Assembly (NCBI GenBank): GCA_900550445.1
Contig: URSF01000005.1
Coordinates: 1 to 64,000 of the forward strand
Source: an uncultured Rhodospirillaceae bacterium
GTDB lineage: Bacteria > Pseudomonadota > Alphaproteobacteria > CAAGCB01 > CAG-977
DNA length: 64,000 nucleotides
Direction: 5' to 3'
Shown here: positions 35,379 to 45,019 of the stretch, in pieces
How the letters are laid out: every line of letters starts with the position of its first letter
Position numbering within the stretch: position 1 is the stretch's first letter
Translations under genes and position numbers: made by a program
The notes under the pieces: generated by a model
The model's database searches: none
Seen by the model: the letters and a program-made list of their open reading frames with translations, nothing else
Told to the model about the DNA's origin: nothing

Positions 35379-35816
35379 TTATCCTTTCTTCTTTTTAAAC
35401 AAAGAAAGCATTCTTTCCGTTACGGCAAAGCCGCCGAATATATTGATTGAAGCCAGTAAAACCGCCAGAAATCCCAAAAATTTAGCGGCGGAAAAACCGT
35501 CCGGTCCGGCCGCGATCAGCGCGCCGACGATAATGACCGAAGAAATCGCGTTTGTAACGGACATTAACGGCGAATGCAGTGCCGGCGTGACTTTCCAAAT
35601 AATGTAATAACCGACGAAACAGGCCAGAATAAAAACAGTCAGCAGAAAAACAAAATCATTGCCGTCGGACGGCGCCGCGGCCAATACCTGTTCGGTTAAA
35701 TCGCGCAGGTGTACGCGGGCGTTTTCCAGCTGCCGCGTCGCTTGCGTCACGCTTTGCGCAACAGAATTCAGCTCGTCTGAAAGTTGTTCTGATAAAATAA
35801 CGGCTTTGTCAGACAT
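35379..35816 (-). CDS. pntAB: NAD(P) transhydrogenase subunit alpha part 2
   Basis: 145 residues from the third of three in-frame ATG codons, chosen because GGAG lies seven bases upstream of it. An unusually long helical N-terminus of about 50 residues precedes three membrane helices ('[46 protein letters not shown]' region, then '[26 protein letters not shown]'). The 'W-K-V-T-P-x-L-H-x-P-L-M-x-x-T-N-A-I-S' stretch is the family hallmark. It overlaps the end of pntAA by 8 bases. Confidence 0.94.
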   Translation of the reverse strand: MSDKAVILSEQLSDELNSVAQSVTQATRQLENARVHLRDLTEQVLAAAPSDGNDFVFLLTVFILACFVGYYIIWKVTPALHSPLMSVTNAISSVIIVGALIAAGPDGFSAAKFLGFLAVLLASINIFGGFAVTERMLSLFKKKKG

Positions 35817-36936
35817 CATCATTCTCCTTTAATAAAACTTCCCCGTTCCGGGCAACGCAGGACGCGCGGTAAATTTCATCGTCAAAGTCGATTTTCAGTT
35901 TAAGAGTTTCTTTATCAATCAGCGGTACAATAAAATTATACAGATTTTTGGCAAACAGAGGACTGGCCGAAGCGCTGAGTCTGGAGGCGGCGTTTGACTG
36001 CCCTAAAACCGTTATGCCGTAAAGGTTTTCCGTTTTTCCATAAAGTGTTCCGTAACAGTTTCCACCTTGTTCGGCGGCCAAGTCAAAAACGACGCTTCCT
36101 TCTTTCATGGATTGCAGCATGTCCCGTGTTATCAGAAGCGGAGCTTTTTTTCCGGGGATCAAGGCGGTCGTGATCACAATATCCGTTTTCGGCAATATAT
36201 CGGCCAGAGCTTTTTCCTGATTTTTTTTCGACTGTTCGTCAAGCTCTTTGGCGTAACCTCCGGTTGTTTCCGTTTGTTTGATTTGTTCGATTTCCAGAAA
36301 ATTCGCCCCCAGTGATTCGACCTGTTCTTTTACGGCGGGGCGGACGTCAAAAGCCGTGACGACGGCCCCCAGACGTTTGGCCGTTGCGATGGCTTGCAGA
36401 CCGGCGACGCCCGCACCCAAAACCAACACCTGCGCCGGCGAAATCATACCCGCCGCCGTCATCATCATCGGTACGGCGCGTTTGTAAGCGTCAACGGCGT
36501 CTATAACCGCTTTGTATCCGGCCAGATTGCTTTGGGACGACAAAACGTCCATGTTCTGCGCGCGTGAAATGCGAGGCAGCAGTTCCATTGCAAAACAGGT
36601 CAATTCAGCTTTTGCAACGGCTTTTAAAGTTTCGGAATCCGTCCGCGCGTTCATCAGGCAGACCAGACAGGCTCCTTTGGGCAGAGATTTAATTTCCTCT
36701 GCCGACGGCGGCTGTATTTTTAATATAACGTCCGCTTTTTCTGTTGTCGTATGAAAATCGGCGGCCGTTTCGGCGCCGGCCGTCAGAAATTGGTCGTCTG
36801 AAATGTCAGACGCGACCCCGGCGCCTGTCTGAACGACAACGGATATTCCTTCCCGTGTCAGTTTCTTTACTGTTTCGGGCGACGCGGCAACGCGAAATTC
36901 GCCGTCTGCGGATTCTTTGGGAATAGCAATTTTCAT
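35809..36936 (-). CDS. pntAA: NAD(P) transhydrogenase subunit alpha part 1
   Basis: 375 residues, the soluble NAD-binding domain I, encoded separately as in Rhodospirillum. '[21 protein letters not shown]' is the alanine dehydrogenase/PNT start; '[23 protein letters not shown]' carries the RQD-loop equivalent, and '[30 protein letters not shown]' the NAD-binding fold. '[11 protein letters not shown]' follows. First gene of the minus-strand pnt operon; supplies NADPH to the cell. Confidence 0.95.
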   Translation of the reverse strand: MKIAIPKESADGEFRVAASPETVKKLTREGISVVVQTGAGVASDISDDQFLTAGAETAADFHTTTEKADVILKIQPPSAEEIKSLPKGACLVCLMNARTDSETLKAVAKAELTCFAMELLPRISRAQNMDVLSSQSNLAGYKAVIDAVDAYKRAVPMMMTAAGMISPAQVLVLGAGVAGLQAIATAKRLGAVVTAFDVRPAVKEQVESLGANFLEIEQIKQTETTGGYAKELDEQSKKNQEKALADILPKTDIVITTALIPGKKAPLLITRDMLQSMKEGSVVFDLAAEQGGNCYGTLYGKTENLYGITVLGQSNAASRLSASASPLFAKNLYNFIVPLIDKETLKLKIDFDDEIYRASCVARNGEVLLKENDDV

Positions 36937-36987
36937 AGAAGGCCGTCTCCTTTAACCGAATAACGAGGCGGTACTTCTGTACCTGAT

Positions 36988-38127
36988 TTATGCCGGAGAT
37001 TCTGCTACGGCAATATTATTTTGTCTTTCCTTGCTGGAACGCAGGGCATTAAACGCGCGCAGCAAAACCGAATCGATCGTTTCGTCCGTTTCCGCACGTG
37101 TGGCGATGCTGATGCTGGTCGTTACGGTGATTTTAACTTTGTCAACCATTAAATCGGACCGCATTACTTCGTCACGAATACGCTCGGCGACAATTTTAGC
37201 CCCTTCCAGCGGCGTTTCCGGCAGCAGTATCGCGAATTCAATATCCGCCAGTCTGCCCAGGTAATCAGAATCCCTGATCGAATTCTGACAGGCCGTAACG
37301 GCGACCCGGATCGCTTCGTCGCCAAAAGCCGATCCGTGTTCGCTGTTCAAAGCTTCAAACCGGTCGATCGTCATTAAAAGAACGGACAAATTCCGTTTAT
37401 AACGGCGGGCGCGTTTCATTTCTTTGGCGCCGTCGTCCAAAAACTGCCGTCTGTTCAATACGCCCGTTACGGGATCAATCACCGTCATTTGACGCAGTTC
37501 GTCTTCCATTTGTTTGCGCGGCGTAATGTCAAAACCGACGGACCGTATTTCCGCCGGCGTTCCGTCCGGGCCGTATACAATCCGGTTTGTCCATGAAATC
37601 CAAATTCTTCTGCCGTCTTTGCAGATATTTTCGTTTTCATTGTCAACGTACAGACGCGGATTGTTTTTAATGCGTTCCACCAGATTCGTTAACGTCTGGC
37701 CGTGAGAATCCTTTGTCGGGACGATTGTGCCGATAATATTTTTGCCGATCAGTTCGTTTTTGTCGTCATAACCGTAAAGTTCACAGGCGTAATCGTTAAC
37801 GGAAATGATGTTACCGTCTTTGTCCAGGCAAAGAAATAAGCTTTTAGTATTAGGGGAAGAATAAGGATCAAACTGGCGGTGTTTTTCTTTTTTCATGTCT
37901 TCCAGTTCTTTTTGCGCGGAAATCAAAGCGTTCTGCAATTCGACGACTTTGTTTTTCAAGGCGGCCTTTCGGGTGCGGCAGCAGGAAAAACGCCACAGCA
38001 GGTAAAGCAAAGATGCAAATAACGCAACGCATAAAATGACGGGCGCGGACGTCAGGTAAAACGGCTGATCAGCGGCCCCCGCGGGCAAAGGCAGCGTCTG
38101 GGCTGCAAAAACGGTTGATATCGGCAT
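36988..38127 (-). CDS. Membrane PAS protein with degenerate GGDEF domain
   Basis: 379 residues. One membrane helix (about 29-47), a short coiled coil (55-85), a PAS domain ('LFLCLDKDGNIISVNDYACELYGY' to 'GFDITPRKQMEDELRQM') and a GGDEF-type domain. The active-site motif reads ADIEF instead of GG(D/E)EF, and the metal-binding Asp of 'D-I-D-H-F' is Thr (MTIDRFEALN), so cyclase activity is unlikely. The inhibitory-site motif RxxD is kept as RDSD five residues before ADIEF. It could bind c-di-GMP as a receptor or act as a scaffold. GGGGG lies before the ATG. It diverges from the suf operon. Confidence 0.85.
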   Translation of the reverse strand: MPISTVFAAQTLPLPAGAADQPFYLTSAPVILCVALFASLLYLLWRFSCCRTRKAALKNKVVELQNALISAQKELEDMKKEKHRQFDPYSSPNTKSLFLCLDKDGNIISVNDYACELYGYDDKNELIGKNIIGTIVPTKDSHGQTLTNLVERIKNNPRLYVDNENENICKDGRRIWISWTNRIVYGPDGTPAEIRSVGFDITPRKQMEDELRQMTVIDPVTGVLNRRQFLDDGAKEMKRARRYKRNLSVLLMTIDRFEALNSEHGSAFGDEAIRVAVTACQNSIRDSDYLGRLADIEFAILLPETPLEGAKIVAERIRDEVMRSDLMVDKVKITVTTSISIATRAETDETIDSVLLRAFNALRSSKERQNNIAVAESPA

Positions 38128-38348
38128 TCAACCCCCTTTCTTTTTTTATCTTATTGAATTTTATCATTTTTTATTTTGTTTCTGCAATCAGTTTTTAAAG
38201 AAAAAATATTTTAACAAAATCCTTAGAAGCGTACAGCTAAAAAGAGGTATTTCATTCTTATGTTAAAAGTTATATAAAGCAAAATGCGAAAAAAGATTGT
38301 ATATAAGCTGTGGATTAGGCTATCTTCAGCCGGGTTGGAGGAAAATTG

Positions 38349-39794
38349 ATGAGTCAGGATAAAGTTTCAGCTTTGGACGCCGTTTCGGATACATATCATT
38401 ATGGATTCGAAACAAAAATAGACGCGGAAACCGCGCCGAAAGGGCTGAATGAAGACATTATCCGCTTTATATCGGCCAAAAAAAACGAACCGGAATGGCT
38501 GCTGGATTTTCGGTTAAAGGCTTACCGTCACTGGCTGACGATGAAAGAACCGACCTGGGCAAAGGTATCTTATCCCCCGATTGATTATCAGGATATTTAT
38601 TATTATGCGGCGCCGAAAACTTCCGAAGGGCCTAAAAGTCTGGACGAAGTCGATCCGGAATTGTTGAAAACGTACGACAAGCTGGGGGTGCCGTTGCGCG
38701 AACGCGAAATTCTGGCCGGCGTTGCCGTCGACGCCGTTTTCGACAGCGTGTCCGTTGCGACGACTTTCCGCGACAAACTGGCGCGGCAGGGAATTATTTT
38801 CTGCTCTATTTCCGAAGCCGTCCAAAATCACCCCGATCTGGTTCAAAAATATCTGGGATCCGTCGTACCTTATACGGATAACTTTTTTGCCTGTTTGAAT
38901 TCGGCCGTTTTTACGGACGGGACTTTTGTTTATATTCCCAAAGGAATCCGCTGCCCGATGGAATTGTCGACCTATTTCCGGATTAATGCCAAAAAATCGG
39001 GGCAGTTTGAACGTACGATGATTATTGCGGACGATAATTCTTATGTCAGCTATCTGGAAGGGTGCACCGCTCCGCAGCGTGATGAAAATCAGCTGCATGC
39101 CGCGATTGTCGAAATTATCGTTATGGATAATGCCGAAGTCAAATATTCCACCGTTCAGAACTGGTATCCCGGCGACAAGGAAGGAAAAGGCGGCATTTAT
39201 AACTTTGTGACCAAGCGGGGATTGTGCAAAGGCGTTAACGCCAAGCTGTCTTGGACACAGGTTGAAACGGGATCGGCGGTGACATGGAAATATCCGTCGT
39301 GCGTTTTGATGGGTGACAATTCGGTCGGCGAATTTTATTCCGTAGCGATTACCAATAATTATCAACAGGCCGATACGGGAACAAAGATGATTCATATCGG
39401 CAAAAACACGTCGTCGACAATCATATCAAAAGGCATTTCTGCCGGAAAATCGCAAAATACTTACCGCGGTTTGGTAAAAATGGCTAAAAACGCCGATAAC
39501 GCGCGCAATTTTTCGCAGTGCGACAGTCTGCTGATCGGTTCTCGATGCGGGGCGCATACGTTGCCCTATATGCTCAGCGGCAATCCGACGGCTTCGGTCG
39601 AACATGAAGCGACAACCTCTAAAATCAGCGACGATCAGTTGTTTTACTGCCGTCAAAGAGGATTGAACGCCGAGGAGGCCGTTTCTTTGATCGTCAACGG
39701 ATTTTGCAAAGACGTCATGCAGAAACTGCCGATGGAATTTGCCGTCGAGGCAACGCGGCTGGTCGCTGTAACGCTGGAAGGCAGCGTCGGTTAA
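38349..39794 (+). CDS. sufB: Fe-S cluster assembly protein SufB
   Basis: 481 residues from the ATG eight bases after GGAGG. '[19 protein letters not shown]', '[33 protein letters not shown]', '[20 protein letters not shown]', '[23 protein letters not shown]' and '[19 protein letters not shown]' are all SufB hallmarks. It is the scaffold of the SufBCD complex on which [4Fe-4S] clusters form. First gene of a six-gene run. No iscR/rirA-type regulator is beside it; the 220 bases upstream are AT-rich and I see no clear operator there. Confidence 0.97.
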   Translation: MSQDKVSALDAVSDTYHYGFETKIDAETAPKGLNEDIIRFISAKKNEPEWLLDFRLKAYRHWLTMKEPTWAKVSYPPIDYQDIYYYAAPKTSEGPKSLDEVDPELLKTYDKLGVPLREREILAGVAVDAVFDSVSVATTFRDKLARQGIIFCSISEAVQNHPDLVQKYLGSVVPYTDNFFACLNSAVFTDGTFVYIPKGIRCPMELSTYFRINAKKSGQFERTMIIADDNSYVSYLEGCTAPQRDENQLHAAIVEIIVMDNAEVKYSTVQNWYPGDKEGKGGIYNFVTKRGLCKGVNAKLSWTQVETGSAVTWKYPSCVLMGDNSVGEFYSVAITNNYQQADTGTKMIHIGKNTSSTIISKGISAGKSQNTYRGLVKMAKNADNARNFSQCDSLLIGSRCGAHTLPYMLSGNPTASVEHEATTSKISDDQLFYCRQRGLNAEEAVSLIVNGFCKDVMQKLPMEFAVEATRLVAVTLEGSVG

Positions 39795-39810
39795 ACGAAG
39801 GAGAAAAACA

Positions 39811-40575
39811 ATGTCAGCTTGGCTGGAAATAAAAGACCTGCATGTCAAAGTCGGCGATAAGCCGATTTTAAACGGCCTTTCCTTGTCCGTAAATGCCGGA
39901 GAAGTACACGTTATCATGGGACCGAACGGTTCGGGAAAAAGCACTTTGTCAAACGTTTTGTGCGGTAATCCACATTATGAAGTGACCGGCGGTTTTGTGG
40001 ATTTTAAAGGAAAAAATCTGCTGGATATGAGTGTGGAAGAACGGGCCTGTGCCGGTATTTTTCTGGCTTTTCAGCACCCGATAGAACTGCCGGGCGTTTC
40101 CATGGCGACGTTTATGAAATATGCTTTGAACGCGCGGCGCAAAGCCGCCGGGGAAAAAGAGCTGGACGCCGTCGGGTTTATGAAGCGGATCAAAGTGCGC
40201 GCTCAGGCTTTGGGAATATCGGACGAAATGTTAAAACGTCCCGTCAACGTCGGATTTTCCGGCGGCGAAAAAAAACGTCTGGAAACGTTTCAAATGGCCG
40301 TTCTGGAACCTGATTTTTGCATTTTGGACGAAATGGATTCCGGATTGGACGTCGACGCCGTCAAGGTCGCGGGCAGCGGTGTGAAAATCATGCGTTCTCC
40401 GGAACGGTCGTTTTTGGTGATTTCCCATAATATCAAATTTCTGAAAGAACAGATTATGCCGGATAAAATCCATATTTTGATTCACGGACGCGTTGCGGCC
40501 GAAGGCGGTATGGAACTGCTGGACGAAATCGATCAAAACGGATTTGCCGGTTTTCAAAAAGAGGCCGTGGCGTAA
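39811..40575 (+). CDS. sufC: Fe-S assembly ATPase SufC
   Basis: 254 residues, ABC-type ATPase of the SufBCD scaffold. Walker A 'GPNGSGKST' near residue 37, Q-loop 'AFQHPIELPG', signature 'FSGGEKKRLE', Walker B 'CILDEMDSGLD', H-loop 'VISHN'. 'SMATFMKYALNARRKAAGE' is a SufC-type segment. AAGGAG precedes the ATG; its stop overlaps the sufD start. Confidence 0.97.
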   Translation: MSAWLEIKDLHVKVGDKPILNGLSLSVNAGEVHVIMGPNGSGKSTLSNVLCGNPHYEVTGGFVDFKGKNLLDMSVEERACAGIFLAFQHPIELPGVSMATFMKYALNARRKAAGEKELDAVGFMKRIKVRAQALGISDEMLKRPVNVGFSGGEKKRLETFQMAVLEPDFCILDEMDSGLDVDAVKVAGSGVKIMRSPERSFLVISHNIKFLKEQIMPDKIHILIHGRVAAEGGMELLDEIDQNGFAGFQKEAVA

Positions 40576-41303
40576 TGGCGGAAATTCTTTTAAAACAGCG
40601 GCTGCTGACCATTGAACCCGGCCGAACGGCGGTATTCGTCGAAAAGCAGCTGTCGGAAAAAACAGAGATTGTCGTGGGCAAAGGGGCGCATGTCCGCCAT
40701 TACAGACTGCATGAAGATTTGGATCATTTTTTGGACGTGCGGCTGGAGGAAGGCGCTTCTTATGAAGTCATTACGCTGCACAGAGGAAACGGAGATCTGA
40801 CTTTTTCTTTTGATCTGATGGGAACAAATGCTTTTTGCCGCAGCGACGTCGTTTATGTTTTAACGGCGGATCAGCGTTCGGTTATCCGGTCGGACGTGCG
40901 CCACAATGCAGACAAAACCGTTTCGCGCCAGCTGGTAAAAGGCGCTGTCGGCGGACAAGGTCGGGCCGTGTTTGAAGGCGGTATTTTTATTCCCTATGAG
41001 CGCAAAGAAATTGACGGCGCCCAGCAGCATCGCGCGCTGTTGCTCAGTTCCGATGCTTCGGTCAAAGCCGTGCCGCAGCTGGAAATTTATGCCGATGACG
41101 TGAAATGCGCCCACGGTTCGGCGATCGGAACGCTTAATCAAGATCAGCTGTTTTATTTGAAAACCAGAGGAATTGACGACGCGCAAGCGCGGAATTTGCT
41201 GACGACGGCTTTTTTAAACGAAGTACTGGACGGCATTGAAGACGAAAATATCCGCGACGAATTTAAACGGCTGGCGGTTGAAGGGTTGAACGATGGCGTT
41301 TGA
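40575..41303 (+). CDS. sufD: Fe-S assembly protein SufD (short form)
   Basis: 242 residues, shorter than most SufD proteins (about 400), lacking much of the N-terminal helical region. The beta-helix core is present ('RGNGDLTFSFDLMG', 'VKGAVGGQGRAVFEGGIFI') and the end is typical: 'LLLSSDASVKAVPQLEIYADDVKCAHGSAIGTLNQDQLFYLKTRGIDDAQARNLL' with the conserved His and Cys. It pairs with SufB and may take part in iron entry. Overlaps sufS by 11 bases. Confidence 0.93.
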   Translation: MAEILLKQRLLTIEPGRTAVFVEKQLSEKTEIVVGKGAHVRHYRLHEDLDHFLDVRLEEGASYEVITLHRGNGDLTFSFDLMGTNAFCRSDVVYVLTADQRSVIRSDVRHNADKTVSRQLVKGAVGGQGRAVFEGGIFIPYERKEIDGAQQHRALLLSSDASVKAVPQLEIYADDVKCAHGSAIGTLNQDQLFYLKTRGIDDAQARNLLTTAFLNEVLDGIEDENIRDEFKRLAVEGLNDGV

Positions 41304-42513
41304 TGTTGAAAAAATCAGGGCGGATTTTCCCGCTTTGTCTTTGACGGTGCATGACAAGCCGCTGATTTTTCTGGACAGCGCGGCGTCGGCGCAAAAGCCT
41401 TTATGCGTTTTAGACGCCATGCGGGCGCAGTATTTGAACGAATATGCGAACGTTCACCGCGGCATGTATGAATTGTCGGAAAAGGCTACGCTGAATTTTG
41501 AAAGGGCCCGGCAGAAAGTACGGCGTTTTATCAATGCCGCCGGCGATAAGGAAATTGTATTTACCCGCGGTGCGACGGATTCGATTAATCTGGTCGCCTA
41601 TACCTGGGGAGCGGCAAATTTAAAAGCCGGCGACGAGATCATTTTGTCGCAGGCAGAGCATCATTCCAATATTGTTCCCTGGCAGATTTTGCAGGAACGG
41701 ATCGGATTCCGGATAAAAGTCGTTCCCGTTGACGACAAGGGCGATTTTATATTTGAAGAGTATCTGAAACTGTTAAGCGGCAAGACGAAATTAGTTTCCG
41801 TAGCGCATGTTTCCAATGTTTTGGGAACGGTTTTCCCGGTTAAAGATATTATTCGCGCCGCGCACGGGGCCGGAGCCGTTGTTTTGCTTGACGGTTGTCA
41901 GGCGGCGACGCACATGCCCGTTGACGTGCAGGATCTGGAATGTGATTTTTATGCTTTTTCCGGGCATAAACTTTACGGGCCGACGGGGATCGGCGTTTTA
42001 TACGGAAAACTGAATATTTTAAAGGAAATGCCCCCGTTTGAAGGCGGCGGCGATATGATCAAAAGCGTTTCTTTTGAAAAAAGCGTCTGGGCCGAACCGC
42101 CGGCGCGGTTTGAAGCCGGAACGCCGGCCATTATGCAGGCGGTCGGGCTGGGACATGCGATTGATTATGTCAGTGCAATCGGCATGGACGCGATTGACGC
42201 GCATGAACGCCAATTATGCGCCGAAATGCAAAAAGAAGTCGGCGCGATTCCCGGCGTCAGGATTATCGGTAATTCCGATAACAAGGCCGCCGTCGTCAGC
42301 TTTGTCGCCGATTTCGCGCACCCGCAGGATATAGCCATGGTGCTGGATCAGGAAGGGGTCGCCGTGCGGACGGGGCATCATTGCGCGCAACCGCTGCACG
42401 AACGTTTCGGCGTTTCCGTTTCTGTCAGGGCGTCGCTGGGAGTTTATAACACTGAAAGCGATATTGAGAGTTTCATTCGGGCACTCCATAAAGTTAAGCG
42501 GTTCTTCACTTAA
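41293..42513 (+). CDS. sufS: Cysteine desulfurase SufS
   Basis: 406 residues, PLP enzyme. 'FLDSAASAQKP', 'NVHRGMYELSEKAT', 'FTRGATDSINLVAYTWG', 'SQAEHHSNIVPWQ', the PLP-Lys in 'YAFSGHKLYGPTGIGVLYGK', and the catalytic Cys in 'RTGHHCAQPLHERF'. It takes sulfur from cysteine for cluster assembly. No SufE or SufU is adjacent, so the sulfur acceptor is unknown. Its ATG lies in the end of sufD. Confidence 0.97.
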   Translation: MAFDVEKIRADFPALSLTVHDKPLIFLDSAASAQKPLCVLDAMRAQYLNEYANVHRGMYELSEKATLNFERARQKVRRFINAAGDKEIVFTRGATDSINLVAYTWGAANLKAGDEIILSQAEHHSNIVPWQILQERIGFRIKVVPVDDKGDFIFEEYLKLLSGKTKLVSVAHVSNVLGTVFPVKDIIRAAHGAGAVVLLDGCQAATHMPVDVQDLECDFYAFSGHKLYGPTGIGVLYGKLNILKEMPPFEGGGDMIKSVSFEKSVWAEPPARFEAGTPAIMQAVGLGHAIDYVSAIGMDAIDAHERQLCAEMQKEVGAIPGVRIIGNSDNKAAVVSFVADFAHPQDIAMVLDQEGVAVRTGHHCAQPLHERFGVSVSVRASLGVYNTESDIESFIRALHKVKRFFT

Positions 42514-42539
42514 CTTTAATTACAAAAGGAGTTGATAAT

Positions 42540-42725
42540 ATGATGAATGAAAAAAAAGGTTGCGGCTGCGGTTCAAAGTCCGCTGACAAAACAATGGATC
42601 ATTCCGCGGATACGACGGATCGCGTCGGGCCGACGCAAAGCGGCGAAAAGATCGGCATGTCTGAAAAGGACATGAACGAAATGAAAAATGAAACGAAAGG
42701 CTACAAAGCCGCTGCGAAAAAATAA
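42540..42725 (+). CDS. Small Cys-rich protein in the suf operon
   Basis: 61 residues with a Cys-Gly-Cys-Gly cluster at the start (KKGCGCGSKSADK), then a polar Asp/Met/Lys-rich remainder. AAAAGGAG lies upstream of two successive ATG codons. Its place between sufS and a sufT-like gene hints at a role with sulfur or iron, but only position and the Cys pair support that. No family recognised. Confidence 0.6.
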   Translation: MMNEKKGCGCGSKSADKTMDHSADTTDRVGPTQSGEKIGMSEKDMNEMKNETKGYKAAAKK

Positions 42726-42823
42726 TTTTCTTTTCCCGGAATTTTCTCCGTAAAGATAAAGATTGAAAATCAGTAAAAAGCGTTGCATAAAGTTTTTTAA
42801 ACGTTCTTTGTGGAGAAATGGGA

Positions 42824-43471
42824 ATGGAAGAAAAAAAGCTTTCGGATCAAAAAGGACAGACAGCCTCTGAGGAATCGGAGGCTGTTAAAAATTTACCGCC
42901 GGCCGTTGTCGAAGACGAACTGAAAAAATTAACTCATTTTACCGGCACTCTTGAAATTCCTCTGCCGGCTCCAATCTCCGCGCCTCAGGATCAAAAAAGC
43001 GCGGAAAACAATGATTTTTCCACACCTGAAACAGACGGGCTGTCCGCCGAGGATTTTAAGGATTTTGAAAGTCTGCTGTGGGGCGGAAACATGCCCGACG
43101 CGCCGATGATAAATTTCGGCGACGAATATGTCGTTACGCAGGGCGATCCTTTGCCGGCGGGGGCAAAGCAGGCGGCTGTCGATGAGATCGTCGCGGCCAT
43201 ACGCACCGTAGAAGATCCTGAATTGATGTTAAACGTTTATGATTTGGGGCTGATTTACCGACTGGACAAGCTGGCGGACGGGGACGTCGAAATCGATATG
43301 ACCGTAACGGCGCCGTCCTGTCCCGTTGCGGGATTGATGCCGAAACAAGTCGCTGAAGCCGTTTCAAAACTGGACGGAACGGGAAAAGTGACGGTCAGGC
43401 TGGTCTGGGAACCGGCTTGGACGATTGATAAAATGAGTGATGACGCTAAATATGTTTTAAATATGTTTTAA
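42824..43471 (+). CDS. SufT-like DUF59/MIP18 family protein
   Basis: 215 residues from the second of two close ATG codons (GGAG is eight bases from it, only two from the first). The N-terminal 110 residues are low-complexity and acidic. The C-terminal 100 form a MIP18/DUF59 domain: 'IVAAIRTVEDPELMLNVYDLGLIYRL', 'DVEIDMTVTAPSCPVAGLMPKQVAEAV', 'VRLVWEPAWTIDKMSDDAK'. In suf operons this domain helps mature Fe-S proteins. Last gene of the suf run. Confidence 0.9.
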   Translation: MEEKKLSDQKGQTASEESEAVKNLPPAVVEDELKKLTHFTGTLEIPLPAPISAPQDQKSAENNDFSTPETDGLSAEDFKDFESLLWGGNMPDAPMINFGDEYVVTQGDPLPAGAKQAAVDEIVAAIRTVEDPELMLNVYDLGLIYRLDKLADGDVEIDMTVTAPSCPVAGLMPKQVAEAVSKLDGTGKVTVRLVWEPAWTIDKMSDDAKYVLNMF

Positions 43472-43483
43472 AATAGATTATCC

Positions 43484-43492
43484 TGTTATAAT
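43484..43492 (+). promoter_or_regulatory. Extended -10 element upstream of the adenosine deaminase-like gene
   Basis: TGTTATAAT, an extended -10, 28 bases before the ATG at 43520; no convincing -35. It would give this gene its own transcript after the suf operon. Confidence 0.45.
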
Positions 43493-43519
43493 CATCTCTA
43501 TCAATCGGTTCGGCTTAAT

Positions 43520-45019
43520 ATGAAAAAAGTACTTTCTCTTATTCTGATTCTTTCTTTTTCTTTTCTGGCTGCCTGCGAAGAAAAAGAAAGAACCATTCCG
43601 TTTGACCGGTATAATATTGTTAAAAAACAAATTATTATCGAAAACAGTACGGAAGGTTCCGCTCTGCTGTCCGTCAGGGAAAAACGGGTCGCACGTTTGT
43701 TCAGACAATATATGCGGGAGTATATTAATAAACATCGCAGTTCTACGCAGCTTTTTTCCAAATTAAAGCCGGATATAACAAAATCGGATTTGTTTCAGAT
43801 GATCCGTAAAATGCCTAAAGGCGCCAATCTGCATGTTCATGCGCCGGTTATTTTGCCCGCGGAAAAATTATACGATCTGGCCGCCGAAACAAAAAACACT
43901 TATGTTTATTGGAAAAAAGGCAAAAAACAGGGGAAGTTGCAAATATTTGATCCCGCGGAAGTCCCGGACGGTTTCATACCGTTTAATCAGGCAAAAAGCA
44001 AAGGTTTGACCAAGGAAAAACTGCTGTCGTTGTGGCATTTGCATTCTCCGGATTATTCCTGGTTTCAGCTGCGCGATATTTATTACAGGCTGACGTCGTT
44101 TATTAACGCCAATCCCGACGTTTATAAAGCTTATTATAAAGCTGTTTTTCAGGACGCGGCGGACGATAACATCGATCATATGGAAATACGTATGAATTTC
44201 CCGCTGTTCAAAGACAAAGCCAGCAAAAAAACGCCGGGCGCGCCGGTGTTCAAAGAAGCTTATCTGGAATTCAAAAAGGATCACCCCGATTTTTCCGTAA
44301 AGGTGATTTATACCGTCGCAAAAAGAAAACATAAATACAACGAAAGAATATTGCGGGCTTATCATGAAATGCTGGAAATAAAGAAACAAACAGCAGATTA
44401 TTCGGATCCTGAAAACCCCGTTGATTTTATTGTCGGATTTGATTTGGCGGGAAACGAAGACAATTCTTTGTCCCTGACAAAATTCGTGCCCGATTTTGAA
44501 GTGCTGTATAATCAGGGACATCTGCGCGATTTATATTTGCACGCAGGCGAAAGCCGCCTGCCTCTTTCCAGCAATATTGTTGACGCTTATCTGCTGAAAT
44601 CCAGACGGGTCGGGCACGGACTGAACCTGTATCGTTATCCGCAATTGACAGATAAATTCGCCGAAGAAAAAATACCGTTGGAAATTGCGCCGATCAGTAA
44701 CCAGATGTTGGGATTTGTCCGTGATTTCAGGCTGCACCCCGCTGTTGAATACATGCGTCGCGGTATCCCCATTGTGCTGGGGTCTGACGATCCGATGCTG
44801 TTCGGCAATGACGGATTGTCCTATGATTTTTTTGTCGCGGCCGTGTTCTGGAATTTATCGCTGGGCGATATTAAACAGCTGTGCCTGAATTCAATTCAGT
44901 ACAGCGCCCTTTCTGACGCAGAAAAAACGGTATTGCTGAATCAATGGATTACAAAATGGGATCAGTTCATTGATCAGGCGGTAAAGACAGATAATCCGAA
45001 CCATAAAAAAGTTAATTGA
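43520..45019 (+). CDS. Adenosine deaminase-like (ADGF/ADA2 type) lipoprotein
   Basis: 499 residues. The lipobox LAAC (Cys about 19) places it outside the cytoplasm on a membrane. Metal-dependent deaminase motifs are complete: 'MPKGANLHVHAPV' (HxH), 'LYLHAGES', 'RVGHGLNLYRYP', 'APISNQMLG' and 'VLGSDDPMLFG'. The long helical N-terminal part and 'F-V-G-F-D-L-A-G-N-E-D' recall secreted ADGF/ADA2 enzymes rather than cytoplasmic Add. It would turn extracellular adenosine into inosine. A uridine phosphorylase-like enzyme is encoded at 55204. Converges with the ankyrin gene, overlapping it by 8 bases. Confidence 0.85.
   Translation: MKKVLSLILILSFSFLAACEEKERTIPFDRYNIVKKQIIIENSTEGSALLSVREKRVARLFRQYMREYINKHRSSTQLFSKLKPDITKSDLFQMIRKMPKGANLHVHAPVILPAEKLYDLAAETKNTYVYWKKGKKQGKLQIFDPAEVPDGFIPFNQAKSKGLTKEKLLSLWHLHSPDYSWFQLRDIYYRLTSFINANPDVYKAYYKAVFQDAADDNIDHMEIRMNFPLFKDKASKKTPGAPVFKEAYLEFKKDHPDFSVKVIYTVAKRKHKYNERILRAYHEMLEIKKQTADYSDPENPVDFIVGFDLAGNEDNSLSLTKFVPDFEVLYNQGHLRDLYLHAGESRLPLSSNIVDAYLLKSRRVGHGLNLYRYPQLTDKFAEEKIPLEIAPISNQMLGFVRDFRLHPAVEYMRRGIPIVLGSDDPMLFGNDGLSYDFFVAAVFWNLSLGDIKQLCLNSIQYSALSDAEKTVLLNQWITKWDQFIDQAVKTDNPNHKKVN

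Noticed and set aside
38514..39395. 293-codon minus-strand ORF opposite sufB
   Set aside because: Antisense shadow; Arg/Asn/Phe/Ile-rich composition and a complete SufB on the other strand.
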